A stretch of 64,000 nt of DNA from Azoarcus sp031546845 (lineage in GTDB: Bacteria > Pseudomonadota > Gammaproteobacteria > Burkholderiales > Rhodocyclaceae): assembly GCA_031546845.1 (NCBI GenBank), contig JAVBJT010000005.1, positions 1 to 64,000 of the forward strand, written 5' to 3'. This document shows, one piece after another, positions 37,032 to 45,851 of this stretch; the first letter of the stretch is position 1; each line of letters begins with the position of its first letter. Below the pieces are notes generated by a model, which saw only the letters and a program-made list of their open reading frames with translations, did no database searches and was not told where the DNA came from. Position numbers and translations under genes: made by a program.

Positions 37032-38606
37032 ATGCCGCACATGACCCACCAGAAAATTCTCATCCTCGACTTCGGCTCCCAGGTCAGCCAGTTGATCGCC
37101 CGCCGCGTGCGCGAGCAACAGGTGTATTGCGAGCTTCACCCCTTCGACGTGTCCGCCGATTTCATCCGCGATTTCGCCCCGCGCGGCATCATCCTCTCCG
37201 GCGGGCCGAACTCGGTCTATGCCGAAATGGACTGGCGCGCCCCGCAATGCGTGTTTGAACTGGGCGTGCCGGTGCTGGGCATCTGCTACGGCATGCAGAC
37301 GATGGCGACACAGCTTGGCGGGCGGGTGGAAAGCTCCAGCAAACGCGAATTCGGCTACGCCGAAATGCGCGCGCGTGGCCACTCGAAGCTCTTCACTGGC
37401 ATTCAGGACCGCACCAACGCCGAAGGCCACGGCCTGCTCGACGTGTGGATGAGCCACGGCGACAAAGTGACCGAACTGCCGCCCGGTTTCAAGGTCATCG
37501 GCGGCAACGACGCTTGCCCCGTCGCCGCGATGGCGGATGAGGCGCGCGGCTTCTATGCCGTGCAGTTTCACCCCGAGGTGACCCACACCCTCAAGGGCAA
37601 AGAGATCATTGCCCGCTTCGTCCACGATATCTGCGGCTGTGGGCGCGACTGGAACATGCCCGATTACATCGCCGAAGCGGTGGGAAAAATCCGCGCCCAG
37701 GTTGGCGACGAGGAAGTCATCCTCGGCCTGTCCGGCGGCGTCGACTCCTCCGTGGCCGCCGCCCTCATCCATCGCGCCATCGGCGACCGCCTTACCTGCG
37801 TGTTCGTCGATAACGGCCTGTTGCGCCTGAACGAAGCCGAGCAGGTCATGCAGACCTTCGCCCGCTCGCTCGGCGTCAAGGTCATCCATGTCGATGCCAG
37901 CGCGCAATTCATGGGTCACCTGGCCGGCGTTGCCGACCCCGAACAGAAACGCAAGATCATCGGCCGCGAGTTCGTCGAAATCTTTCAAGACGAAGCGAAA
38001 AAACTACCCAAGGCCAAATGGCTTGCGCAAGGCACCATCTACCCCGACGTTATCGAATCGGCCGGCGGCAAAACAAAAAAAGCGCACACCATCAAAAGCC
38101 ACCACAACGTCGGCGGCCTGCCGGAAACGCTCAACCTCAAGCTGCTCGAACCCTTGCGCGAACTGTTCAAGGACGAAGTGCGCGAACTGGGCGTCGCCCT
38201 CGGTCTCGCGCACGACATGGTCTACCGCCACCCCTTCCCCGGCCCCGGCCTTGGCGTGCGCATCCTCGGCGAGGTGAAAAAGGAATACGCCGAACTCCTG
38301 CGCCGGGCCGACGCCATCTTCATCGACGAACTGCGCGCCGCCGACTGGTACGACAAAACCAGCCAAGCCTTCGCCGTCTTCCTGCCGGTGAAATCGGTCG
38401 GCGTCATGGGCGATGGCCGCACCTACGAATACGTCGTCGCGCTGCGCGCCGTGCAAACCCAGGACTTCATGACCGCCCACTGGGCGGAACTACCGCATAG
38501 CCTGCTCGGCAAGGTTTCCAACCGCATCATCAACGAAGTGCGCGGCATCAATCGTGTTGTTTACGACATCTCAGGAAAGCCGCCGGCGACGATTGAGTGG
38601 GAGTAA
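37032..38606 (+). CDS. guaA: GMP synthase (glutamine-hydrolysing)
   Basis: Converts XMP to GMP using ATP and glutamine. A class I glutamine amidotransferase domain is at the N-terminus (GICYGMQ nucleophile near C85, HPEVTHT His-Glu pair). The ATP pyrophosphatase domain starts near 225 with the P-loop LGLSGGVDSSV, and the C-terminal dimerisation domain contains HPFPGPGLGVRILGEV and ends PPATIEWE. Start at 37032; a second ATG three codons on (MTHQKILILDFG) is equally plausible. Length 524 aa, normal. The 3' end is a known integration target for genomic islands in other bacteria, and integrase debris lies directly downstream here. Confidence 0.97.
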   Translation: MPHMTHQKILILDFGSQVSQLIARRVREQQVYCELHPFDVSADFIRDFAPRGIILSGGPNSVYAEMDWRAPQCVFELGVPVLGICYGMQTMATQLGGRVESSSKREFGYAEMRARGHSKLFTGIQDRTNAEGHGLLDVWMSHGDKVTELPPGFKVIGGNDACPVAAMADEARGFYAVQFHPEVTHTLKGKEIIARFVHDICGCGRDWNMPDYIAEAVGKIRAQVGDEEVILGLSGGVDSSVAAALIHRAIGDRLTCVFVDNGLLRLNEAEQVMQTFARSLGVKVIHVDASAQFMGHLAGVADPEQKRKIIGREFVEIFQDEAKKLPKAKWLAQGTIYPDVIESAGGKTKKAHTIKSHHNVGGLPETLNLKLLEPLRELFKDEVRELGVALGLAHDMVYRHPFPGPGLGVRILGEVKKEYAELLRRADAIFIDELRAADWYDKTSQAFAVFLPVKSVGVMGDGRTYEYVVALRAVQTQDFMTAHWAELPHSLLGKVSNRIINEVRGINRVVYDISGKPPATIEWE

Positions 38607-38773
38607 ATCCGCGTTATTTCAGAGTATCCCAAGGCGTCCCTTTTTTGCCGGATTGCTGTGCTCCGACAAGGAGTTAGCGTCTCCTGATGTTCTGCACCGC
38701 TTCATCCAATCCCACCGAATTTGACGGTATTGGTGACGGTACCAAACTAATGGCATGGTTTGGAGGATTGAAG

Positions 38774-38830
38774 ATGCTTACTGACATGCAGTTGAAGACG
38801 TTGAAGGTGGCGGAGAAGGCGCAAGGTTGA
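38774..38830 (+). pseudogene. Integrase N-terminal stub (P4-type tyrosine recombinase)
   Basis: ATG 38774 with a strong ribosome binding site (TGGAGG, seven bases upstream) opens MLTDMQLKTLKVAEKAQG and stops at TGA 38830. P4-type phage/island integrases typically begin MLTD..L..LKPAEKP.K..D. The usual continuation (SGGLYL...) is missing, so the gene is cut off after about 18 codons. It sits 168 bases after guaA, the position and orientation expected of an island integrase inserted at the guaA 3' end. Confidence 0.7.
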
Positions 38831-38840
38831 ATCGCCACCA

Positions 38841-39395
38841 GTGCATCGCCTATGCCGGCGCTCCGTCCGGCGCTTTCATTTCGGCGAAGAGGGCGGCGAA
38901 GGTTTTCTGTTGTGGGCGCTCGGTGCCCATGCAGGCATGTGCGTGTTGATGCCGACACCGCCACGGGGTGGCGGAGCGCATGTGCGCGTGCGCTGGACGG
39001 TGGCCGACGAGGATCGCCATGCGGTCGATCGCGTTGCGATCAGCCAACTTCTCGCGGGCGCCGCGCAGACCAAACTGGAAGGGCGGATCGTGCCGGTCGT
39101 GCGTGCGCGGGCGCCGATCATCAGCCAGTTGGACTCTCTGGCCGACAAGGTGCGACGCTGGGCGGGCCTTACGGGCGAGGAGCCGGCTTGTGTGCTGGGA
39201 TGCCTGGAGGCGTTGGGCGAAGAAGCCCCGGCACAGATCGCGGAGCGCCTGATCCAGTCGCAGGACAAGGGGATGCCCCGGTGGAGGGCCAGGCGATGGC
39301 GTGCGTGGAGGCGGTGGAGCACCGCCTGAGCGGGAGGACGTTCGGCGTGCATCGCTTGCGGATGCGCGATGCGATTACAGATCAGTTTCGGCGCG
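38841..39395 (+). pseudogene. Frameshifted remnant of a metallophosphoesterase / DNA exonuclease C-terminal domain
   Basis: Protein-like sequence runs GGGAHVRVRWTVADEDRHAV, VAISQLLAGAAQTKLEGRIV, LADKVRRWAGLTGEEPACVL and AQIAERLIQSQDKG in one frame. It then continues one frame over with VEGQAMACVEAVEHRLSGRT and FGVHRLRMRDAITDQF. This resembles the C-terminal region of phage- and island-borne metallophosphoesterases (DNA repair exonuclease type), with one frameshift near 39275. The N-terminal catalytic phosphoesterase domain is absent. Family assignment is from memory of the motif pattern and is moderate. Confidence 0.5.
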
Positions 39396-39819
39396 GGGCT
39401 TTCAATGCCGCGTCGATGTCGCGCAGCGCCGCGTTGGCCCGGGCCTTGCCCCACAGAATCGCCGGCAGATTCAGCAAAGGAATCAGGAACATTCCATAGA
39501 ACAGCAACTGAATGCCGCCGGCCAGTTCCATGCCCCCGAGGGTCCGCGGCTGCATCAGGCCGTTGAAAGACGAGTTTTGCAGGGCCTCGTCCCACAAAGC
39601 CAACTGGCGGCAAACCATGCCGAACCCGATGATCGCGAACAAGGCGCTGAGCGCGGCGAAGAACCAGAACAGTTTGCTCGGCAGGACCAGGTCGATGACG
39701 AAGAACCGGACCACGATAACGACGAGGAAGGGCGACTGCGCTAGCAGGGAAAAGAGCAACAGCTTGTTGGCGAATCGCAGCGCGTTTTGGTGGCGGCGGA
39801 TTGTGTGGTGGGCGATCAT
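39382..39819 (-). CDS. Multi-pass membrane protein of unknown function
   Basis: From ATG 39819 the 145-aa protein has about four hydrophobic segments: FANKLLLFSLLAQSPFLVVIVVRFFV, LFWFFAALSALFAIIGFGMVC, GGMELAGGIQLLFYGMFLIPLL and NLPAILWG. A basic, alanine-rich tail ends it. The open frame extends further upstream without protein character. No family was recognised. It is on the opposite strand to the flanking integrase debris and helicase, within the accessory region. Confidence 0.55.
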   Translation of the reverse strand: MIAHHTIRRHQNALRFANKLLLFSLLAQSPFLVVIVVRFFVIDLVLPSKLFWFFAALSALFAIIGFGMVCRQLALWDEALQNSSFNGLMQPRTLGGMELAGGIQLLFYGMFLIPLLNLPAILWGKARANAALRDIDAALKAPRRN

Positions 39820-40275
39820 AAGCGGGACCAAGGATGCGCTGCGCGAAATGCCGTGCAATATATCGGCCACGGCCTGGATCGTCCAGGGACAAGCGATGCA
39901 ACGCTGACTCCTTGCAAAAAGAAAACGGATCACAACCCCGCGACCTGCCAAAACCTGAGAAACCAAATGGACCCAGGGTTCAACGCAACGTCATCGACAG
40001 CGTTTTTGACGCGACGACCAGCACATAGCGGCCGCCCTTATTGCTCTGCCGTCAAAAGAGGGAAAAAACCTGGGTGCGGCCTGGTCCGCACTGCCAGCCT
40101 ATGTGAAGCGGGGTTAAGGCACGGCCCGCCGTGCACCGCCTTATGCCACTGACGGTACTTCAGTGGCGACAGAGCCATGTTTTCCATGAGGCGATGATGG
40201 CAAGATGATCCCTTATTGGAGAAATAGCGGCGTTCGATGCCCGGCGTGAGGAGCGGTTTCGGATGCCGTTCGAGC
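39820..40275. other. Gap in the island without a confident gene
   Basis: No convincing coding sequence. A minus-strand frame at 40038-40322 (MENMALSPLKYRQWH... within it) has no recognised family. The region holds the upstream sequence of the helicase gene but no clear -35/-10 pair was found. Confidence 0.4.
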
Positions 40276-43026
40276 ATGAGTAAGGGACTTATGGTTTCTA
40301 TCCATGTAGGTGAAGAGGACAAGACAGCGAAGATCAGCGACTGGGCGATTTACTGGAGCGACAAGTACGAAGCCCTGCAACTGACGTGCTATTTCCCATC
40401 CCAAAAAACCTTCACACGCCCGCTCAGTGACTGCCGCGTCGTTCCCACCCGTGAATTGGGCGAGATGCTGCTGACGAAGCGGGGCAGCGCGGTCGTCCAG
40501 TCCATTGAAAAAGCGACGATCTACGGCGAGCGGTATGCCGTCGTGCACTATCCGGGCACTGCCGAACCCTACGTCCACAAATTGGACAGTATTGGGCTCG
40601 TTACGCAGGCGGCGATGAAGGAAGCGCCGGTCTTCCGCTATTTCGTTGCTGTGGCGAACGCCCGGAGGGACCGCGCAGGCTCGACGGATCAACGACTGAT
40701 CGCGGCCAATGTCGTGCGCCAACTGGAGAAACTACCACCCTGTCCGGACACCGCCTTGAATGCCTATTGTAGCGGGCAGAACGGAACGCAGGCGCCAGGG
40801 AGTAGCCTGATCTATCCATTTGGCGTGAATGAAAGCCAACTCGCGGCGGTCGAGCGGGCGTTCAGCGCGCAGATCAGCATGATTGAAGGGCCGCCCGGAA
40901 CCGGCAAGACGCAGACCATTCTGAACATCCTTGCCAATATCCTGCTGCGCGGTAAAACGGTCGCGGTACTGTCCAACAACAATGCGGCGGTGGAAAACGT
41001 TTACGAAAAGCTGGAGAAGTTCAGCTTGGATCACCTGGTCGCCAAGCTCGGCAGCAAGGAGAACCGAGAGGGCTTCTTCGCCAACCTGCCTCCTTGGCCA
41101 TCGGCCAAATCCGAGCCCGCACTGGCCATGGAAGAAATCCAGGCGATGCTTGGACGGTTGAAGCAGCATCTGCACGACCACAACACGGCAGCGCAACTGC
41201 AGGCCGAAATCGATGAGTTGACCATCGAGCGGCGCTATCTACAGCAGTGGCAGAATGAGAACGGGGTGCAGGTTTCCGCATCTCTGGACAAGTACGGACT
41301 GTCCCCGCGCAAGGCGGCGGACCTGATGGCCTACCTGTCCCATCTTGAGGAGCAGCGCATCCGGCTCAAGGACCGGATCGAACTGCTGTTCAACTTCAAG
41401 ATTTTCCGCACCAAGCCTTTCGCGCAGAAGGACGCGCGCCTGTCCTTTTTCCATGCCCTGCAGGTGCACTACTACGACAAGGCGCTGCGGGAGAAAGAAT
41501 CGGCCTTGCGGGCTTGCCGCGAGTCGTTGGCGCGCGGTTGTTTCACGACCTTGCTGGAGACATTGACGACAGAGTCAATGCGCTACCTGAAGCATCGCCT
41601 GCATGCGCAGGCCCCGGCGTCGCACACCTTCGATGCGAAGACCTACCGGAACCGAAAAGAGTTTGATGCGTTCGTGCAGCGCTTCCCCATCCTCGGCAGC
41701 AGCACACACTCCATCGTCAATTCGATCGCGCCAGGGGCGATCCTTGACTACGTCATCATCGACGAGGCCTCGCAGCAAGACATCGTGCCGGGCATCCTGG
41801 CGCTGGGGTGTGCGAAGAACCTGATCGTCGTCGGCGACAGCCGGCAGTTGGCACACATTCCCGTGGCGCTGGGCCTGCAAGCTCCCGCCGCCGCCTACGA
41901 TTGTGAGCGGTACAGCCTGCTCGATTCGTGCATCGGCGTGTTCAAGGACACGCTGCCCAGAACCTTGCTGAAAGAGCATTACCGCTGCCATCCCAGGATT
42001 ATCCAGTTCTGCAACCAGCAGTTCTATGGTAATGCGTTGGTGCCGATGACCCAGGACCGCGGCGAAGCGCCCCTGCGCTTGCTGGTGACCGCCAAGGGCA
42101 ACCACGCTCGTAAGAACACCAACCTCAGAGAGCTGGACTCTTTGCTCAAGGTGCTCGAAGACGAGGGCGAGCCCGTCAGGCTGGACGGCGATGGCCGAGG
42201 CTTCATCGCCCCCTTCAGGGCGCAGGTCACCCTCTCTGGCACACACTTGCCGGCGGATTTCGTCAAGGACACCGTGCACAAGTTTCAGGGCAGGGAGTGC
42301 GATGAGATCGTCTTCTCCACCGTGTTGGACAAGAAGCGCCACAACCAGGAGCGGCTGGATTTCGTCGATGACCCGCGCATGGTCAATGTGGCGGTGTCGC
42401 GGGCCAAAAACAGATTCACCCTGGTGACTGGCGACGAAGTTTTCACCGCAAACAACGGTCATATTGCGGCGCTGATGCGCTACGTCGAGTATTACGCGCA
42501 GGACGCACAGGTCGTAAGGGCGCCCGTGGTGTCGGCCTTCGACCTCCTGTACAAGGAGTACGACCAATCCTTGGAACGGCTCCACGCCAGATTGCGGGCC
42601 CAGGACTCACGATACAAATCCGAGCAGATTCTGGCGCAGGTGCTACGCGAGGCACTGTCCGACGCGTCGTGCCAGGCACTGACCTTCCACGCCCAGATCG
42701 CACTGGACCAGGTCGCCTCATCAACCAACCCAGCCTTGACGGCGCGAGAATTGGCGTTCATGCACAACCGCGCCAGTTGTGATTTCGTGCTGTATTTCAA
42801 GGTGGGAAAAACCCCGTTGGGGGTGATCGAAGTCGATGGTGGTTCTCATGACAGACCAGAGCAGGCGGCGCGGGATGCCTTGAAGAACAGCATATTAGCG
42901 AAGAGCGGCCTTCCCATCCTGCGCCTGCGCACTGTCGAGAGTGGTATCGAGAAGAAAGTCGCCGGGTTTCTTGCCGCATGGGCACACACAACGACCAACG
43001 AGGGGCGCACGACGGTTAACGCATGA
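40276..43026 (+). CDS. SF1 (Upf1/Dna2-like) helicase with C-terminal DUF2726 nuclease-like domain
   Basis: A ~916-aa protein. The N-terminal ~180 residues are of unknown fold. A complete SF1 helicase follows: Walker A GPPGTGKT, motif II VIIDEASQQD, motif III VVGDSRQLAHIP, motif IV region LLKEHYRCHPRIIQFCNQQF, motif V VHKFQGRECDEIVFSTV and motif VI VNVAVSRAKNRFTLVTG. A ~120-residue helical insertion, probably coiled coil, separates motifs Ia and II. The last ~110 residues (NRASCDFVLYFKVGKTPLGVIEVDGGSHDRPEQAARDALKNSILAKSGLPILRLR) match DUF2726, a VSR/restriction-endonuclease-like fold with candidate catalytic D and E-x-D. Helicase-nuclease fusions of this kind are frequent in defence islands. 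Start is uncertain (40237, 40276 or 40291). Composition looks lower in GC than the core genes. Confidence 0.85.
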   Translation: MSKGLMVSIHVGEEDKTAKISDWAIYWSDKYEALQLTCYFPSQKTFTRPLSDCRVVPTRELGEMLLTKRGSAVVQSIEKATIYGERYAVVHYPGTAEPYVHKLDSIGLVTQAAMKEAPVFRYFVAVANARRDRAGSTDQRLIAANVVRQLEKLPPCPDTALNAYCSGQNGTQAPGSSLIYPFGVNESQLAAVERAFSAQISMIEGPPGTGKTQTILNILANILLRGKTVAVLSNNNAAVENVYEKLEKFSLDHLVAKLGSKENREGFFANLPPWPSAKSEPALAMEEIQAMLGRLKQHLHDHNTAAQLQAEIDELTIERRYLQQWQNENGVQVSASLDKYGLSPRKAADLMAYLSHLEEQRIRLKDRIELLFNFKIFRTKPFAQKDARLSFFHALQVHYYDKALREKESALRACRESLARGCFTTLLETLTTESMRYLKHRLHAQAPASHTFDAKTYRNRKEFDAFVQRFPILGSSTHSIVNSIAPGAILDYVIIDEASQQDIVPGILALGCAKNLIVVGDSRQLAHIPVALGLQAPAAAYDCERYSLLDSCIGVFKDTLPRTLLKEHYRCHPRIIQFCNQQFYGNALVPMTQDRGEAPLRLLVTAKGNHARKNTNLRELDSLLKVLEDEGEPVRLDGDGRGFIAPFRAQVTLSGTHLPADFVKDTVHKFQGRECDEIVFSTVLDKKRHNQERLDFVDDPRMVNVAVSRAKNRFTLVTGDEVFTANNGHIAALMRYVEYYAQDAQVVRAPVVSAFDLLYKEYDQSLERLHARLRAQDSRYKSEQILAQVLREALSDASCQALTFHAQIALDQVASSTNPALTARELAFMHNRASCDFVLYFKVGKTPLGVIEVDGGSHDRPEQAARDALKNSILAKSGLPILRLRTVESGIEKKVAGFLAAWAHTTTNEGRTTVNA

Positions 43027-43086
43027 TGTTTTTGCGCCTGTAGCCAAGCTCCTCTACGCAACACGCAGAGCCGATAGACTTATGCC

Positions 43087-43326
43087 ATGTTCACATTTTG
43101 CCCGCGGTGGAAGGAAGAGTTGGTATGCGAAGGGCCTGGCGGCTCGTTCGTCCTTGAGCTTCCCATGGGAGTGCTGTCAGCTTACTTGCCCACAGAAGAG
43201 GTTTGGAAGGAACGCGGCCCGCCGTGGGCTCGCGAACTGTGGCCAACGCTCAGAACAGAACTTGAGGCTTGGTGTAGCGCGAACAACGCGCGTTTCTTCA
43301 TTGACAAGACAGCCGCCGTTTTTTAG
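43087..43326 (+). CDS. Conserved small protein of unknown function
   Basis: A 79-aa protein (MFTFCPRWKEELVCEGPGGSFVLELPMGVLSAYLPTEEVW... FFIDKTAAVF) with an amphipathic, acidic composition and no TM segment. It lies 60 bases after the helicase gene in the same direction, so it could be co-transcribed. No domain recognised; the ordered alternation of charged and aromatic residues suggests a real gene. Confidence 0.6.
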   Translation: MFTFCPRWKEELVCEGPGGSFVLELPMGVLSAYLPTEEVWKERGPPWARELWPTLRTELEAWCSANNARFFIDKTAAVF

Positions 43327-43418
43327 CCGCGCGGTCGGCGCTCCGCCAGGGTAAAGACATCAGCGGGGCAGCAAGGGTGGGTAGGCAGGCGCTTAACCGT
43401 CTTGAGCACGGAAATCAT

Positions 43419-43455
43419 GGCACCCCCGACGCTGATGCCATTTCCGGCACCCCCG
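43419..43455. repeat. Short direct repeat in the gap after the helicase operon
   Basis: GGCACCCCCG occurs at 43419-43428 and again at 43446-43455, 27 bases apart, within a 147-base non-coding gap. Such spaced repeats occur at transposon ends, but no matching element was identified. Confidence 0.45.
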
Positions 43456-43473
43456 CCATAGAGAGGTGGATCG

Positions 43474-45534
43474 TCATGGCGCCTGCCGGTGCCGCACGAT
43501 GAACGGCCGCGCCTGCAGGATCATGATCTGTCCCTGCGCATCGGTGGCCCACTCGATGTCCTGCGGGCCGCTGCCAAAAAGCTGCTCGATGCGTTCACCC
43601 GCCTGTGCGAGGCGGCGCACCAGCGTGTCGTCGAGCACGGCGCGCGCGGGGTCGGTTGATTCCTCGCGCACGCCGCCGCGCGCATCGAGCGCAAGGGCGG
43701 TGGCGTCGGCGGAGCGGCTGAGTACCTGCACCGCGCGGCTGTGCTGCGAGTAGAGCACCTCCTCGGCCTGGCGTTGGCCCTCAACCACGCGGATGCCCAG
43801 GCCGCGCTTGGCTGCGATGAAGGTGGCGCCCTGGTGCGTGGCGTCGAAGGGGGCGGCGGTGATCATCACGCCCGCACTCTGTGCGGGCACGGCGTGTTGC
43901 ACGAACACGCCCATCACTACGAGGTCGTGCGGCACGCCCGCCCACTGGCGCGCTTCCCAGGCGTCGAGGTTGAAGACCGAGGCCCACACGGTCTTGACGG
44001 CTTGCGCGAGCGCGGTTTCGTCGGTCACATTGGGCACGGTGTCGTACAGGCCTGCGCCGCTGAAGTTGGGCAGATCCTCGGAGTTCGAGGAACTGCGCAC
44101 GAATACGCCCTGGCCGCCGAGTTGCGTGCGCCATTGCTGCGTCCAGCGCACGGTCTGCGCCTCGGGCAGCGGCATGGCGATCAGTTCGCGCCGCAGTCTT
44201 TCCAGTACGTCGCGCCGCGTGCTGCGCATGGTGGCGAAACCTGAGGTGGCTTCGGCCTGCGCGATGCGTTGGCGCACGGCGTCGCTGCGCATGAAGTCGG
44301 CGAATTCGATGAAGGGGATGCAAAAGCCATCAGGTACGGGTGCCACGCCGGTGAGTTGCCCCGTGTGCTGCGCCACGGCGATCGTGCCGAGGTTGGTGGC
44401 CTTGCTGCCGCAATGCTGGCGGTCGGGGGCACGCAGGCGCGCGAGCGGCAGCAGGCCCATGGCTTGCAAACGCGGCGCGGGGATCAGGGTGATGGTGCGC
44501 GCGGGCTTTGCGGGAGGTGTATCGGCCGTGATGTGGTAGTTGGTGCGTTCCACTTCGAGTTTGACCCATTGCCCCTGCAAGTCGGCGAATACTTGAAGCG
44601 CTTCTTGCACGTAAGCGTTGGGAATGCCCCAGCCCTTGGCAAGCAGGTTGACGTGCGAAAGCGTTGTCGAGGCTTTGGCGGTCACCACACCCGCTACGGG
44701 CGGCAGCGACAGGGGCGTGTCGGCTAGCACGGCGATGTCGGTGGGTTCGAGTTCGATTGCATCGCTCGCCGTGCGTACCAGCCGCAGCCGTCCGCGCGCC
44801 GTGCCGGTGTTCAGCGGCAGGTAGCTCTGGTTTTGCAGCAGTTCGGCCTGCGTGACGGGCGTGAGGCCCGCTTGTTGTGCAATGGCTTCGTGATGCGTGG
44901 AGTTGGTCTTGAAGCGCAGCGGCGCGAAGAAGCTCGCTTGTAGCCGTGTCTGGGCCGTTTGGAGCATTTCGGGCGAGAGCGTGTCGCCTTCCCAGAACTC
45001 GTAAGTCCAGACACGCAAGTTGTTTTGCCAGGCCAGCGTACCGAACAGGAAGTGGCGCGTGGGGGTGTCGTAGTTGCGGTTGAGCGCGGCGCGCGAGGTG
45101 TCGGGCACGAGGCGCTTGGCGCGTACGAAGTCCTCATGTAGTTGGAAGCGGCGCGTGTTGATGTAGTAGAGCTGTTTCGGATCGCGCAGGTCGATGGCGA
45201 ACAGCAAATGCTGGATCTCCATGGGCGTGCCCGCGTCGTAGACGCGCATCATGCGCTTGAAGGCGGCGGCGTCGGACAGTGCGGGCAGCGAATCGGCGGC
45301 GTCGGGCGGCAGCGGCGCCGTGGGCTCACGCCGCCATTTTGCCGGCGGCCGGGCCAGCGCCTGACTGTTGCCCGACGCGATGTGGTTGGGGGTGCTGGGC
45401 GATGCATCCAACTCGGCGGCCCGTTTTTGCTGCTCGTAGTACGAAGGCTTCTGGGCAAGCTGTGCCCACACGGGCGCGCAACACAGAAGCAGGATGGCGC
45501 CGGTTCGGCGCAGGTAACGGGAGTATGGGCGCAT
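43474..45534 (-). CDS. Exported PEP/pyruvate-dikinase-like protein (swivel domain before ATP-grasp domain)
   Basis: The start at 45534 gives a Sec signal peptide (MRPYSRYLRRTGAILLLCCAPVWA|Q). The ~686-aa protein has an N-terminal ~200-residue domain of unknown type. A phosphohistidine swivel-like domain follows (VVTAKASTTLSHVNLLAKGWGIPNAYVQEA, His near residue 290), then a PEP/pyruvate-binding ATP-grasp domain (CGSKATNLGTI ... FVRSSSNSEDLPNFSGAGLYDTVPNV ... VMGVFVQHAV ... DIEWATDAQGQIMILQARPF). This swivel-then-ATP-grasp order matches plant glucan water dikinase, not PpsA. An ATP-using dikinase with an export signal is unexpected, since the periplasm lacks ATP. The upstream end abuts an IS630 remnant. 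Confidence 0.85.
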   Translation of the reverse strand: MRPYSRYLRRTGAILLLCCAPVWAQLAQKPSYYEQQKRAAELDASPSTPNHIASGNSQALARPPAKWRREPTAPLPPDAADSLPALSDAAAFKRMMRVYDAGTPMEIQHLLFAIDLRDPKQLYYINTRRFQLHEDFVRAKRLVPDTSRAALNRNYDTPTRHFLFGTLAWQNNLRVWTYEFWEGDTLSPEMLQTAQTRLQASFFAPLRFKTNSTHHEAIAQQAGLTPVTQAELLQNQSYLPLNTGTARGRLRLVRTASDAIELEPTDIAVLADTPLSLPPVAGVVTAKASTTLSHVNLLAKGWGIPNAYVQEALQVFADLQGQWVKLEVERTNYHITADTPPAKPARTITLIPAPRLQAMGLLPLARLRAPDRQHCGSKATNLGTIAVAQHTGQLTGVAPVPDGFCIPFIEFADFMRSDAVRQRIAQAEATSGFATMRSTRRDVLERLRRELIAMPLPEAQTVRWTQQWRTQLGGQGVFVRSSSNSEDLPNFSGAGLYDTVPNVTDETALAQAVKTVWASVFNLDAWEARQWAGVPHDLVVMGVFVQHAVPAQSAGVMITAAPFDATHQGATFIAAKRGLGIRVVEGQRQAEEVLYSQHSRAVQVLSRSADATALALDARGGVREESTDPARAVLDDTLVRRLAQAGERIEQLFGSGPQDIEWATDAQGQIMILQARPFIVRHRQAP

Positions 45535-45601
45535 CAGCAATTGTTCCGCGAAAAAGCGGGGCGTCGTGCAGAGTGGTTTGTGAAAAATCGGGAGTATCCG
45601 C

Positions 45602-45721
45602 ATCTTGGCCCAACCCGTCGACCAGATGAGCGTGTTTTATCTGCCCGGTTACAGCCCCGAACTCAATCCCGAAGAACGCTTTAATCTCTGCGGATCGAAT
45701 TCCCCGCCGCTTGTGGCGTAA
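45602..45721 (+). pseudogene. IS630-family transposase fragment
   Basis: In one plus-strand frame: QPVDQMSVFYLPGYSPELNP followed by EERFN. This is the highly conserved C-terminal DDE segment of IS630/Tc1-type transposases (FYLP.YSPELNP.E). Only about 25 conserved codons remain before unrelated sequence and a stop at 45721. No other transposase part or terminal repeat was found. Confidence 0.8.
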
Positions 45722-45851
45722 GCTTCGAGGATGGGCGAATATCTCCACAAGAGCCACAACGCGGCGGTATGCGTCCCCAGCGCGAAGTGCCGTTTCGGCT
45801 GTCTGGACCGGTCATGCCAGCCGCAGTTGCCTTGAATTGTTTCGGGATCGT

